A stretch of 61,511 nucleotides of DNA from Nemertoderma westbladi. Lineage: Eukaryota; Xenacoelomorpha; Nemertodermatida; Nemertodermatidae. Below are positions 35,020 to 46,719 of the stretch, one piece after another (within the stretch, counting starts at the first letter, position 1; each line of letters begins with the position of its first letter). The stretch lies in contig JAUCBJ010006112.1 of assembly GCA_032718475.1 (NCBI GenBank), forward strand, positions 1 through 61,511, given 5' to 3'. The notes below the pieces were generated by a model that saw only the letters and a list, made by a program, of their open reading frames with translations, ran no database searches and was not told where the DNA came from. A program made the position numbers and the translations under genes.

Positions 35020-35815
35020 GTATTATGGGGAGTCCTCCAATGAGACACACTTGCACCATTCTTGTTCATAAATGTGGTTGACTATGTTCTACGCATGTCC
35101 TTAGATCATCATAATGATGATGGGGTTATGGTTCTACCTACTGGCTCCAGAAGTCGAGGAAATCCTGCCAAGTACCTAACTGATCTTGAGTTTGCTGATG
35201 ACTTAGGAGTACTCTCAGAATCATTAGAGGGAGCCCAACGGCTCCTCAGCTCATTAGAACATGCTGCTTCTAGTGTTGGTCTTTTATTGACTCCAAAAAG
35301 ACCAAACTTTTGACAAGTAACTTTGAAAGTCCTCAGCAAGTCTCTGACCGCATGAGCCTAAGCTCAAAGGATGGTGCTTCAGCATGTGGACGACTTCTGT
35401 TACCTGGGATCATGGATCCGGAAGTCAGGTGAATAGTCTTTCCAGGATTTGAAAGTCACAGAGAATTAATCGGAAACTTAAGGTCCGATTATTTAGAGCA
35501 GCAGTAGTTCCAGTACTCCTCTATGTAAGTCCATACTGGGCTCTAACTGCTGAGGACACCAAATCTCTGGATGGCACATTCACAAGAATGCTACCCCGGG
35601 TTCATTGAGTCAAGTACAATGCACACATCTCCAACCAGACACTATATAACATTGGATAACATTATTAAAGACACGGATGATCTAGCAAATGTCATGGGTG
35701 ATAGGGAGTTGTGGCGGCGCAATTTTGTCGCCAAGCCGGCACAGCATTCTAAAAATGCAGCTGCAATGCAGCATACCGATCCTAGTAGTAGTAGTAGTAG
35801 TAGTAATAGCAGAAA
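35020..35815 (+). mobile_element. LINE 3' fragment (copy C), degenerate, in a WDR7 intron
   Basis: Antisense to WDR7. It contains the RT catalytic block FADDLGVLSESLEGAQRLLS, a stop-broken segment corresponding to DDFCYLGSWIRKSGE, the RLFRAAVVPVLLY block, and the extreme 3' end TDDLANVMGDRELWRRNFVA followed by a (TAG)n tail at about 35784-35802. This copy supplies the 3' end missing from copies A and B. Frameshifts and stops make it inactive. Confidence 0.85.
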
Positions 35816-36545
35816 AAAACAACTTATAATTTTCCCGGTAGGAGACCTTACCAAAATTTAAACCCCTGGAAAATGTAACCATCGAATTAAGACCGGAAAA
35901 CCTAGTAGATGACATTTTTATCGAACAATTTTGATATTTTGTATTTTTCGAAAAATGTGACTAAATTCTTGTCTTTTCGTGCACTAGTGCAACACTGGAA
36001 AAAGTTAGATGAAATAAAGGGCACCAATGAGCTCAGCGTATGCGAAGTATGTACAGGGTTAAGCTCCACAGCACAATTCACCCTTTAAAAATAAAAGTTA
36101 ACAGAAACTACATCGCGCCATATTGAACTGCACTATACATAGCCGCTATCGATTGGACGAGTGATACAGCTATTGTTCCTGCAGCGATCTGACAGCTAAT
36201 CGATTCGGGCTGGCTAACAAGCATTCACTGGGGGAAATATCTACATCGATAATTTGATCTCGATGTTACAAAATGATTATATGGAGGCGTGAAGGAAGCA
36301 AACTGGCACCAAGGCAATTCCAATTGGTGCGAATGACACTCGAGTGTCTTGATGAAAGTTCGACTGTACAATAATAATTCAGTGAAACACACACTGAGAA
36401 TTTGAACGACATGAGCCTCAGGCAAGAGTACCAAATTTCCACCATTAAGCTACTAACAGTAGCCTGCCATAGGTAACTGCAATTATACACAAAGAATTTG
36501 GAGTTGAGCTGTTAATCTAATGCAACTGTAATTAACGATGAAATA
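35816..36545. other. WDR7 intron sequence without features
   Basis: No gene or repeat recognised. Confidence 0.45.
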
Positions 36546-38714
36546 TAATGGGTTTGTTCAGAAATTGAAAAAATTACGAAGCACGTCACCGGGGGTTGAA
36601 CCAGCGCTACGTACGTTTCGGGCTACCAGACCACATCAGTAGCCCCCGACTTGCCCCTGACCCTTGCTCTCCCATCTAATACACTTCGATTGAACAGGTA
36701 GTCTTAAGTTGCATATATCCTATCTCTAACAGCGGACCTACCGGCCTTGTAATGGATTTCTCGTGCTCCTTGGCACGATAAGCTCCTAAAACGGCTTTTA
36801 ATCTCAAACAGGTTCCAGGTAGTGCTCTACTTTCGCTTAGTGTTTTGGTTTTCCGGCTAACATAATATATTTCCACTAGAACACGGTCTTTCAATGACTT
36901 GTTATTTACGGACATCCACAACTTTCCAATATAGTACAAAAAAACACAGTGATTTTCTGTTCTTCCCAAATAGTACTGTATATTGCTTCCTTCTAACAAA
37001 TAAAATAACTTACTGTAATACTGTAGAAAAACCTCTGGGATGAGGAAAAAGATAGAAACCGGGTGAGGGGTGCTTTGGGTCCGTTAGGATCCAAAGTATA
37101 GCCTCTAATAATCCAAAAAGCAGAGAAAAAATATACCGTATTTTTAGTTTTATTTTTTGTTTTGCTAAAAATACGCCGGAAAAAATATACCGTATTTTTA
37201 GTTTTATTTTTTGTTTTGCTAAAAATACACCGGAAAAAATATACAAATAAAGGGAAAAGAAAATCTGATAATGAATAAAATCTCAGAACTATAAGTCATG
37301 AAAAAAGTCACAGATAAAGTCTATGGATAAACGTCTTAATAAATTGTGAAAGTCGTGAGAAACGTCGTAATAAACTTGGTGCAGCTTCACGCTATTGGAA
37401 CTTGGCGATAGTGCAGAACACCAGATTACCGTCTGAGTCCAAACAGGGGGGGGGGGGGGGGGGGACCGATTGGACTTAAAAGGTTAGCTGCAATTTGCTC
37501 TCAGACTATATAGTTTATTCTGGCGAACCTGGAATAAACATATAGCCTGCGGACAGTGCACCAGCACTACCGTGAGTGACAGAGCCGAGTCAATGGATAC
37601 GCTGCTTATTTTGCCCGACGGGCAAAAGTAAGCACACAAACGTTCCGGGCCAGCCTAGCCAGTAAACTGAAACCAATGGCGGACACGTTTTACGTTCCTG
37701 GCAATCGCACAGCCTTTCGCAGGCCCGACCCAGCAACAAAGACGGCCCCACCTTGGAGCAGAGCTGACTTCTAGGCTAAACAGTTTAGCCAGTAAACGCA
37801 AACCTAGGCTGAATCGTCTTACGTTCCTGGCAATCGCAAAGCCTTTCGCAGGCCCGACCCAGCAACAAAGACGCCCAACTTTGGAGCAGAGCTGACTTCT
37901 AGGCTAAACTTTTGCTGTACTGAGGAGCAGAGCTCACTTCAGGCAGCTGGGGTTGAAGACTCTTGTTTTTTGTCCCGATGCGGCCCTATTTATAACCCGA
38001 TGTGGGGTCAATATGGAGTTGACCCCTAATTATCACCTGCGCACAGTTGGACTTTCTGAGCAGAGACTTTACGTTCAAACCATGTTAAAATATGATTACT
38101 CATTATAATAGACTAATTAATAATTGGTGCCTGGATGGAGTTTTGAGGTGACTAGTCAATCACTCCCTACTGCTATTGGGTGGTGGCAGTAGGCTGTGCA
38201 CTGGGGGGCCGGTGTAAGGGAAGGCCTGGATAGTGCATTGGATGGAGTGTATTGGTCGGACAAGGCAAGGCTTGACACGCCCGCCACGACTTAGGATGTC
38301 TGGGTTGGGACAATGAGTCATAATATGGGATATTGGATAATATTCTGAGAATAATATTTTGGTAAATATTTCCGGGATGAATATTACGGCGAATATTTCT
38401 GAGATGAATATTACGACTGGATAAGAAAGGGGGAATAATTATGTTGTAATTATTTCGTTTTTAAAAACAGAGTCCAGAGGAAGTGTATTTTGTATGTTTG
38501 CCTACTGGGGCGCGAAAAATCGATTACAGGCCTCAAGTATGTTAGAGTGAAACAGGAGGGAATTATAAATAAATACATATTCAGCTCGAGTATTAATAAT
38601 AGTATGCTGTCATGTGATATTGATATAATGATTATAATGCAACGTGCATATAGAGCTGGTTCAACCCCCAGTGACGTGCTTCCTCATTATTTCCATTTCT
38701 GAACAAAACCATTA
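36546..38714. mobile_element. 2.17-kb TIR element with ~70-bp inverted ends, non-autonomous
   Basis: The outward-reading ends are TAATGGGTTTGTTCAGAAAT (left) and TAATGGTTTTGTTCAGAAAT (right). Inverted similarity continues through GAAGCACGTCAC and GGGGGTTGAACCAGC. Both sides are flanked by TA, compatible with a Tc1/mariner-like TA target duplication. Inside are a two-copy 56-bp tandem (about 37125-37240, TACCGTATTTTTAGTTTTAT), a two-copy ~137-bp tandem (about 37650-37915, with TTCCTGGCAATCGCA) and a poly-G run at 37447-37464. No transposase. Confidence 0.8.
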
Positions 38715-39085
38715 TATTACGTATTATAAATAAATGTATAAAATAAAATAAAAATAATATCTAGTTGACCTCAGGACTAGCTCCATAAAATACTAAGCGT
38801 AGTAATAATATCCTGAGTATCGTTATGGCCCGGATATGTCGGAGGTTATCTAAGCGGGTTAGGATAATTAGTTTACGTTTAACTTGAAACGCAGACATTT
38901 TTAGAATAATGACGTTCCTACAGTTCATTAATTGCCGAAATATACTGGATACCGGAATTCAACTCATCCGCACAACCAGGACAACAGTCAGAGAGCAACG
39001 ATTCGAAACCGGAAAAGATTGACGGAACTGGAAAAATTTGTTAGCTACAGCGAATTATTTCAGAGCAAATTAAAGAGTAACTAAC
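38715..39085. other. WDR7: WDR7 intron sequence next to exon H
   Basis: AT-rich, no feature beyond the donor of exon H at its right edge. Confidence 0.5.
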
Positions 39086-39265
39086 CACGTCCAGCTCAGG
39101 ATCCAACCCCCACGCATGCAGACAACTGATCAACAATTGGGCGATGTCCATCACCAGGTTGGAATCCATTAGGGTCAGCGTCTTCTGGTGACGGCTGGTC
39201 TCCTCTAGTTGTTCTACTGGGTTGCTATCGTTGTCTTCATCGCTGTCCGACAAATTTTCTAAAAC
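39086..39265 (-). CDS. WDR7: WDR7 exon H
   Basis: 60 codons, phase 0 at both ends. Acceptor GTTGTTTAG/GTT and donor GTG/GTTAGT. It encodes an acidic stretch (SDSDEDNDSNPVEQLEE) and then KTLTLMDSNLVMDIAQLLIS and CLHAWGLDPELDV, matching the conserved [28 protein letters not shown] block of vertebrate WDR7. Confidence 0.93.
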
Positions 39266-39335
39266 CTAAACAACAAGCGGATAGTTAATTTATTAATTAT
39301 CCAAATATATTAATAATAAATTAATTGTTGTGGAG

Positions 39336-39400
39336 TGGAGTAACGGTTAATTACATAATGTAATGGAACAGGTACCAAATTCGAGTCCCAATAGGGTCGG
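39336..39400 (+). other. tRNA-like A/B-box remnant (possible SINE head)
   Basis: An A-box-like GTGGAGTGGAGTAACGGTTA and a B-box-like GGTACCAAATTCGAGTCCC are spaced as in a tRNA-derived SINE. A CA microsatellite follows at about 39432-39452. There is no good cloverleaf. It sits in the short intron between exons G and H. Confidence 0.3.
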
Positions 39401-39619
39401 TTGATATTATTCGCTATTATGTTGTCTTAGGCACACATACACACACACACACCCGGCATATTATAACCTGGTGAAGTTTATAACCTAGGTACCGGGTCCG
39501 AGCCTCAAGTTGATTTTTCGCTATGGAGAGCATTATCATACTGTTTCATTACATTGTAAAGTTAATGTATTAATTGTACACGTGACACGGTAAAGTGCGT
39601 CCACTTGCATATTATCTTA

Positions 39620-39735
39620 CCTGTTGTTTTGCCTGCTCGAAATGTTTGTGTAGAAATACGAACTTTCATTCTCTTACCTGTTGTTTTGCCTGCTCGAAAT
39701 GTTTGTGTAGAAATACGAACTTTCATTCTCTTACC
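39620..39735. repeat. WDR7: Donor-junction duplication of WDR7 exon G (57-bp unit, about 3 copies)
   Basis: Read on minus, the real exon end AGCAGGTGAAACAGCAG/GTAAGAG is followed by two further 57-bp copies, each containing CGAGCAGGCAAAACAACAG/GTAAGAG. Each unit is about 30 bp of exon plus about 27 bp of intron, so the pre-mRNA has three nearly identical 5' splice sites in a row. Confidence 0.93.
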
Positions 39736-40018
39736 TGCTGTTTCACCTGCTCGATATGTTTGTGTACGAAGGCGAACGCCCGCTCCCGTATCTTCGGCGA
39801 TGCCGTAGTAACACGCTTTAGTTGCTCCGTCCGCGAATGCTCTGCGGGGGAACTGGAATCCCGAGACATAGAAGCCCGGAGACGTTCGTCGCTTAGCAAC
39901 TGGACGATGAGGGCCTCGGTGTCGAAGAGAAGAAGATGAATGTCTGAATCCTTGGGGTTGGCGCTGACAGGCTGTATGGAGAGAGCCATGGAGGAAGGTT
40001 GGGGTTGGTGGACGGAAT
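39735..40018 (-). CDS. WDR7: WDR7 exon G
   Basis: Acceptor TTGTATCTCTAG/ATTCC continues from exon F in phase 1. It encodes NSVHQPQPSSMALSIQPVSA, then NPKDSDIHLLLFDTEALIVQ, which matches vertebrate [20 protein letters not shown], and ends with KHIEQVKQQ at CAG/GTAAGA. The donor here is the first of three tandem copies. A LINE starts only about 65 bp upstream of the acceptor. Confidence 0.93.
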
Positions 40019-40082
40019 CTAGAGATACAAGAATGTATGCAAAGCTATACAATATAATTATATTAAATCAGGAATACCAATA

Positions 40083-41210
40083 ATAGACTGCTACGTGGAA
40101 ATCAGAATGGGTTCCGTAAAGGTCGTGGGACCATGGAGCCCATTTTGGCACTTAGAAGGATAATTGAAGAGTTATCAAAAAAGATAGACAGGCATGTTAT
40201 CTTTGTTGACTTCTTCAAGGCCTTTGATTCAGTCTCTCGCTCACGTATGTTCAGCATACTTTCATTATATGGGATTCCTGATGAAATTATTGCAGCAATC
40301 AGATCAGTATACGATGGTTCGACAACATTTGTGTCTACTGTTGACGGTGACACAGAACCATTTGAAGTGTTATGGGGCGTCCTCCAGGGAGACACACTTG
40401 CACCATTCTTGTTCATAATTGTTGTTGACTATGTTCTACGCATGTCTTTAGATCATCATAATGATGATGGGGTGATGATAACTCCACCTACTGGCTCCAG
40501 AAGTCGAGGAAATCCTGCCAAGTACCTAATTGATCTAGACTTTGCTGATGACTTAGGAGTACTCTCAGAATCACTAGAGGGAGCCCAACGGCTCCTCAGC
40601 TCATTAGAACATTCTGCTTCTAGTGTTGGTCTTTTTATTAACTCCAGAAAGACCAAAATTTTGACAGTTAACTTTGAAAGTCCTCAGCAAGTCTCTGATC
40701 GGATGAGCATAAGCTCAAAAGATGGTATGCTTGAGCATGTGGATGACTTCTGTTACCTGGGATGATAGATCCGGAAGTCAGGTGAGGACCTTCGAATACG
40801 TAAGGGAAAGGCATGGGCAGCCTTGAATAGGCTTTCCAGGATTTGGAATTCACCGAGAATTAATCGGACACTTAAGGTCCGATTATTTAGAGCAGCAGTA
40901 GTTCCAGTACTCCTCTATGGGAGTCCATGCTAGGCTCTAACTGCTGAGGACACCAAATCTCTGGATGGCACATTCACAAGAATGCTACGCCGGGTTCATT
41001 GTGTCAAGTATAATGCACACATCTCCAACCAGACACTATATAACATTGGAGGTGTCTCATTGGTTCCCCCAAGCTTGTCACTAGAACAAAATCGCCTCCG
41101 CTTTGCAAGACATTGCTTTCGCCGTGAGGACCAGCCAGTGCATAATCTTGTACTTTGGCAGCCTCATGGAGTGAATAAGCATGGTGGACAGCCCATGACT
41201 TTCTTGAGAC
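40083..41210 (+). mobile_element. LINE copy A: reverse-transcriptase domain, most complete copy
   Basis: Antisense to WDR7, inside its 6.5-kb intron. Translation begins QNGFRKGRGTMEPILALRRI; the frame at 40133-40765 carries HVIFVDFFKAFDSVSRSRM, GVLQGDTLAPFLFIIVVDYV and the catalytic block DLDFADDLGVLSES, then DDFCYLG followed by a TGA. After the break, RIRKGKAWAALNRLSRIW, LRRVHCVKYNAHISNQTLY and RLRFARHCFRREDQPVHNL follow. The element is a 5'-truncated non-LTR retrotransposon with no endonuclease region; the clade (CR1/RTE-like) cannot be fixed from this alone. Confidence 0.9.
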
Positions 41211-41212
41211 TA

Positions 41213-41264
41213 TTAATTCTACGCATGTCCTTAGATCATCATAATGATGATGGGGCGATGGTTA
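41213..41264 (+). mobile_element. LINE copy B, 5' piece (before DNA-transposon insertion)
   Basis: Matches copy A at TTCTACGCATG and TTAGATCATCATAATGATGA and stops at the insertion point; it resumes at 43801. The copy is thus split by the 41265-43800 element. Confidence 0.85.
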
Positions 41265-41796
41265 GGCCCGGGTCACAAATGAGCTATCAACTTTCAAATA
41301 ACTAAGTCCCGGTTCACACTTAATCGTTCAACTTTCAGCTCATGAAAATTATTGTATATAATGCTTAGACCGCATAATAAAGGGTTGAACAATATTCAGT
41401 AGGCAGTTATAAAAATCTGTATTGTTTCATAGATTATTAGTGTTTTTATATTTTATTTAAAGTAATAATTTTTAATATGGATAACTAAATCAATGACGTA
41501 ATATTAACATATTTATGCCTTACATAGGCCGCGAAATAAACGCCGATATTGGGTTCACAAGATCAATCAAAAAAGGTTGTCGTACGGCGTTATCGGAAAA
41601 CTTCATCAAGATGTGCGGGCAGATGTTATAAAAGAAATAAAGGACATTTTTTAATTATATACGAGATCAATTTTGTCCTTTGATGAATTACTTTCATCTA
41701 TAGAACCCCATATATAGAGAGATAGCAAGTGGAGGAAGTCTATACCGGGATATACAAGACTGCTTCTAACTTTAAAGGTAAAGTATATAACATAAA

Positions 41797-42352
41797 TGTG
41801 GGGCGAGCCACGAAGTGAGCGAAGCCTTAGCATTCCTCGATGAAATTAAACGAAACTTGGTACGTATGTAGTCCGTCAAAAGTTTAGAAAGAATCTGAAG
41901 TTTGGTAAAAAACAAACGAGCGTAACGAGTTTACAGTGGATACGAGTATCCATCTGCCATAAATCAGCAGTTACTCTCACAGTTTCGAGACTTTGCATAG
42001 TTATAAAGGTCGTTATTCTCCGTTTAGGGAAATTATTTTAAGACAAAACAAGACAAGCGCAACGAGGCTAATGAAGGAGAAGAGTATTGTAAAACTAAAA
42101 ATGTCATACTTAACTTAAACAGCCCTAGTTAGAAGGTTTACAAATGACAGTTAAAGTGTGTCAGTGTGTAGTGTAAGGGCAAACTGAAATGGATCTCTGT
42201 TTTTACAACTAGTTTATCACAAACTGATAGCATCGCCTTCACTCATATATATTTTGGGAAATACGCGGTTTTCGTATATCTAATAGAGATTAGTATAATG
42301 TACTTTCTAATATAGGCTCTCGTGCTACGCGAAGCCCCCACGGACGTGTTAT
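41797..42352. mobile_element. Nested MITE copy, GTGGGGCGAGCC family
   Basis: Starts TGTGGGGCGAGCCACGAAGT and ends near GCGAAGCCCCCACGGACGTG; related to the element at 13944-14880. It contains AAACTTGGTACGTATGTAGTC, shared with the next copy. Confidence 0.65.
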
Positions 42353-42477
42353 ATACTGTAGCTGCTATAATTAATAAAGGTTACTTCTGATTGGTTGTCA
42401 ATGCTGAAAATGCCAGCTATCAACTTTCAAGTAAGATATAACATCGGACTAGCTCATTTTGAAAGTTGAAAGTAGAC

Positions 42478-43710
42478 TGTGGGGCGAGCCACGAAAGTAA
42501 GCGAGCTTAGCATACAGGTACCACTAACTCAATCGGTGTGTTCTGTCGTTCTGTCGTGTTCAATTTTAAACGTTAATAACTCAGCCAAATCTCGATGAAA
42601 TCTATCCAAACTTGGTACACATGTAGTCTGGCAAAAGTTTAGAAATTTTCCAAGTTGAATTTGCGTGTGGCCTTCGAGAAGCTAAGATAAAAGCAGTTAA
42701 TTAGTTAATTAATTAATTGCGGTAAAAACAGCATTTTCAAGCCTATCTTTTAATGGAAATTAATTATTTTATAGTATAAGATTTAAATAATTATACTTAA
42801 AAATTATACAACTGTATTCCCCATACCCCATTCCATTATAGTTTTTAATTAGTTCAAGAGATGTGCGTTAAGAAATGTGTTTTTAATTGATCTAAACGTA
42901 ATTTAAACTTATTAAAATTCCCCGTCTCCTGCTATAGCTCCCTCCTTCGTTGACATTCCTAGCCTAGCTTGGATGGAAGGGTAACCACTAAAACCCCCAT
43001 AACAAAACTTTTAGCTAGGATGGATGGATTTGTTATATTTTGACAGACAAACCTTCAGAAACACAATCCCAGACAGACACTTTTCACAGACACTTACACA
43101 TAGTAAGGTTAACACGATCGCTCATAACTCTTCAACTACATTTAGCTATTAAGAAACGGTTTGAAGTTTTGAAATCCTCATAAAAATCTGCACCAGGTGG
43201 ATTGAAAAGGAAAATCGATTCTTTTGGAATTAGAATCGATTTTTTTTCTTCCCCCCTTAATTGATCTAAACGTAATTAAGTTAAAATGCATTCCATCACT
43301 ACTTCCAGCACCATCATTCCTTGGCATTCTTGATATTACCAATTAGATGGAAACCAGTCCAATCATCTCACCACTACTTGGTAACGGGTAATTACATCTA
43401 TAGGACATAAAGCGGCACTACTAGTGTAACTAATAAGCCAGCTTACTTTATCCTGCCTTTCATTAATCTTCTGTGCTCCTTTGGGTTGTGGTGGTGCAGA
43501 TTAAGTGGGCGGTTGAAGCGAGGGGGGGGGGGGGGGGGGGGGGAACTTTCCTCTCATCTTTGATTTATTCTTATTGGCGGTTTGGTTAAACTTCTTAATT
43601 ATTTATTTAAATTTCTTAAGTACCGATTTTGGGATAGAATTGCTCAATTTTAATCTGTATCTAATAACTGAGCCTCGTCCTGCGCGAAGGCCCCACGAAC
43701 GTGTTTATAT
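42478..43710. mobile_element. Second nested MITE copy, GTGGGGCGAGCC family
   Basis: Starts TGTGGGGCGAGCCACGAAAG and ends near GCGCGAAGGCCCCACGAACG; shares CCAAACTTGGTACACATGTA and CAAAAGTTTAGAAA with the preceding copy. It holds a poly-G run at 43521-43543 and no ORF. Confidence 0.65.
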
Positions 43711-43800
43711 GTGAACGTCCCCATAATAGACTACAATATGTTCTATATTTTAATTGAAAGTTGAATGTTGAAAGTTGAAAGCTCATGTGTAACCCGGGCT

Positions 43801-44490
43801 TTACTCCACCTACTGGTTCCATAAGTCGAGGAAATCATGCCAAGTACCTAACTGATCTAGACTTTGCTGATGACTTAGGAGTACTCTCAGAATCACTAGA
43901 GGGAGCCCAACGGCTCCTCGGCTCATTAGAACAGGCTGCTTCTAGTGTTGGTCTTTTTATTAACTCCAAGAAGACCAACATTTTAACAGTTAACTTTGAA
44001 AGTCCTCCGAAAATGTATGATGGTATGCTCAAAGGATGGTATGCTTCACGACTTCTGCTACCTGAGATCATTCGAATACGTAAAGGAAAGGCATGGGCAG
44101 CCTTGAATAGGCTTTCCAGGATATGGAAGTCACCGAGAATTAATCGGACACTTAAGGTCCGATTATTTAGAGCAGCAGTAGTTCCAGTACTCCTCTATGG
44201 GAGTCCATGCTGGGCTCTAACAGCTGAGGACACCAAATCTCTGGATGGCACATTCACAAGAATGCTACGTCGGGTTCTGTATCAGGTACAATGCACACAT
44301 CTCCAACCAGACACTATATAACATTGGAGGTGTCTCATTGGTTCCCCCAAGTTTGACACTAGAACAAAATCGCCTCCGCTTTGCAGGACATTGGTTTCGC
44401 CGTGAGGAACATCCTGTGCATAATCTAGTACTTTAGTAGCACATGGAGAAAATAAGCATGTTGGACAGCCCATGAGACGCCTTTTAAACA
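43801..44490 (+). mobile_element. LINE copy B, 3' piece
   Basis: Resumes the RT frame: FADDLGVLSESLEGAQRLLG, then SVGLFINSKKTNILTVNFES. A deletion removes the DDFCYLGSWIRK region, and RIRKGKAWAALNRLSRIW, VVPVLLYGSPCWALTAEDTK and a frameshifted VQCTHLQPD end follow. It lies head-to-tail with copy A. Confidence 0.85.
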
Positions 44491-45428
44491 GGGTTGCCTC
44501 TCTATTTCAGTTTCAATTTTCCCTAACTTTCCCGACATTTCCCTGACTTTATGAAAAAATTACCTGACTGAAGTTTACATTTGACTTCTACCTGTATTTT
44601 TTTCTTCTTGAAGTATATATAGGATATTTGTGGAAATTTGTCGAAATTTGGAATATAGGTTCAGAAGAACCCTGCTTCCAATTCCTCGGAACACAATTTT
44701 GCCTCAAATGCTCTGGAGCCTTTTTAGAACCAAAAGGCCCCAAAAAAAGGGCTTTTTTTGGGCCTTTTTGATATAAAAAGGCTACAGGGCATTTCCAACC
44801 AAATTTGTTCAGAAGAAGTATGGAGAAGGGTATTCTTAACAAGTGTACCAAATTTCAACTCATTTCAGTCAAAATTGGCGGATAAATAGCTTTTTTCATG
44901 AAAAAACGTCATTCTGAAATATGGGTGTTTAAAGCTTGAGGAACAATTCAAACCTCCCCGCTATTTTAGATAATACCATTTTTCTACATTTCTATATTAT
45001 ATTATATTTTCTATATTTTTCTTATTTTTCATGCTTGCTAAACATATAACTATAGTAAAACATTTTTCTAGCAATTTTATTCATATCTGTACCGCGAGAG
45101 CATTTTTTATGAAAAAGGCCCCGTACAATTGTAAAATATAGTGCTTCTCGAAGGCTTTTCAAAAATCAGACTAGCTCTTACGTTTTGGGTAATAACTTGA
45201 GTTTGAGAAAAGATATGAGAAAACTTCTTGCAGATTTGAAATCTCCATTAAATTCGGCACATGATAGAATAAAAAACTTTTTTGTCAATTTCCAAAACAG
45301 GAGGGTGCTACCCCCGTTAATATTTCTGCTATTATTTTAGGTCCATGTATGAATTCGTTGCCAAGTTTACTATAATTCAAGATTTAACGTTCTTCACAGA
45401 TTTGGTTGAAGGGCGGATAACATTTGAC
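44491..45428. other. WDR7 intron with inverted-repeat arms
   Basis: TAGCAATTTTATTCATATC at about 45070 recurs inverted at about 45643-45661, and AATCTCCATTAAATTCGGCAC at about 45240 recurs inverted at about 45555. The arms form a palindrome straddling the left end of the hAT-like element. No gene. Confidence 0.6.
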
Positions 45429-46468
45429 CAGGGCTCAACAAAATAAAAACGCAGAGGGTTCAAAATAACGCAGCGTATTTTAAGAGAGAGGGGGGTGGAT
45501 GGGATCGGGCCCCGTATTTTGAAAATGGTAAAATTTTTTATGATCATATCCTGTGCCGAATTTAATGGAGATTTAAAATCTACAAGCATTTTTCAATTGT
45601 TTAAGGCCATTTCATCAGAAAGGCTCCCAAAGTAAAAAAGATATGAATAAAATTGCTAAAAGTTATTGTCGAAACATGAAAGATCCTATTATCTGTATTT
45701 TTCCTTCATCGTTAAACCCATTTTTCTCAGATCTATTTCTATTTCTTAAACAATTCTGACTGAAAACACAAAACGGCGCTTTTTGAGCATTCTTGTGTAT
45801 AAAATGGCCGAAGCTCAATTTCAGCCAACATTGCTTTATGGCACTGGATATATATAATAATGATTTGAACCGATTCATAAAAAAAATTACACTGAATAAA
45901 ACACAGATTGAAAAATTGTGGTGCAGTATAAAATAAGGTGCGGTATTTTGTATAGCCTTTGGGACAAAAAATAATATTTGGAGTCGCTAAAGTAAATTTT
46001 AGTTACTCCTCTTCACTTAAGCACCAATTAAAGCTAGATATTATATTATTCAGCAAATGCATTGGTATAGGTGGAGGGGTGGGGGGTAGTGAGTAGTGGA
46101 TATTGTGCATCGACTCGACACCCTGTAGGGCCTAGTCTATTGAAATGTTAATGTAAATTTAAATCAATCCTGGTTTTCTAATTGATGGGTGGGTGGGGGG
46201 GGGGGGGGGGGGGGGGTGTCCAAATCCAAGGTCGCTTCGCATGTTCCCTTCAGAATGAACAGGTACACATGCAACTTATACAATAATTTATTATACCGCT
46301 ACAGCTATAATTTCAGTTACAACTTACAAGGTTTATAAATTTCATGTCTATTAAATGGAAAATCTTAAAATAACGCAATTTTCATGGTTTTTGCTCAATA
46401 ATAGTTGAATAACGCAAAATTTTGGAAATAGCGCGACGCGTTAAAATAACGCAGTGGTGGGAGCCCTG
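45429..46468. mobile_element. 1.04-kb hAT-like non-autonomous element
   Basis: Left end CAGGGCTCAACAAAATAA; right end, read outward, CAGGGCTCCCACCACTGCG. Both then run into AATAACGC-containing sequence. It is flanked by CATTTGAC (45421-45428) and CATTTAAC (46469-46476), an 8-bp duplication with one mismatch. CAGGG ends plus an 8-bp duplication are hAT traits. It holds a G-run of about 21 at 46196-46216 and no transposase. Confidence 0.75.
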
Positions 46469-46521
46469 CATTTAACCCATATATTAAATTTTATGGGAGA
46501 TAATCTAAGTTGTTGACTCAC

Positions 46522-46719
46522 TTTCCTCCCCCTGCTGCCCCTTTAGCTGCTGGATCCTCAGATGGGCGACGTTCTTCAGCGCGGTTAGATTGCGTCGTTT
46601 AAGGACGGCTGTGAGTTGGTTACGTAGACCCATGAGCGTGTCGCTAGGGGTGAGGGCTTCGTCGCAGGCGGCGAGGATATCGTCGGCTTGGGAACCCTGG
46701 ACCACTCGGTCGAGGTGAC
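46522..46719 (-). CDS. WDR7: WDR7 exon F
   Basis: Acceptor CCTTCCTTTAG/GTCACC, donor AAA/GTGAGT. It encodes (G)HLDRVVQGSQADDILAACDE, then LTAVLKRRNLTALKNVAHLR and QQLKGQQGEE, matching the vertebrate VWQMDTGALDR..ILNACDEA and ALKNMAHHKLQ region. The first 30 bp of this exon are repeated about ten times in the array directly upstream. Confidence 0.93.

Larger units (their letters stand above)
41265..43800. mobile_element. 2.54-kb PIF/Harbinger-like non-autonomous element inserted in LINE copy B
   Basis: Ends read outward as GGCCCGGGTCACAAATGAGC and AGCCCGGGTTACACATGAGC, with similarity running on into CAACTTTCAA. The insertion is flanked by TTA (41262-41264 and 43801-43803), the 3-bp target duplication usual for PIF/Harbinger. 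Copy A gives the uninterrupted LINE sequence, which confirms the insertion. Inside are two copies of another MITE (41797-42352 and 42478-43710) and a poly-G run (43521-43543). There is no transposase ORF. Confidence 0.85.
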
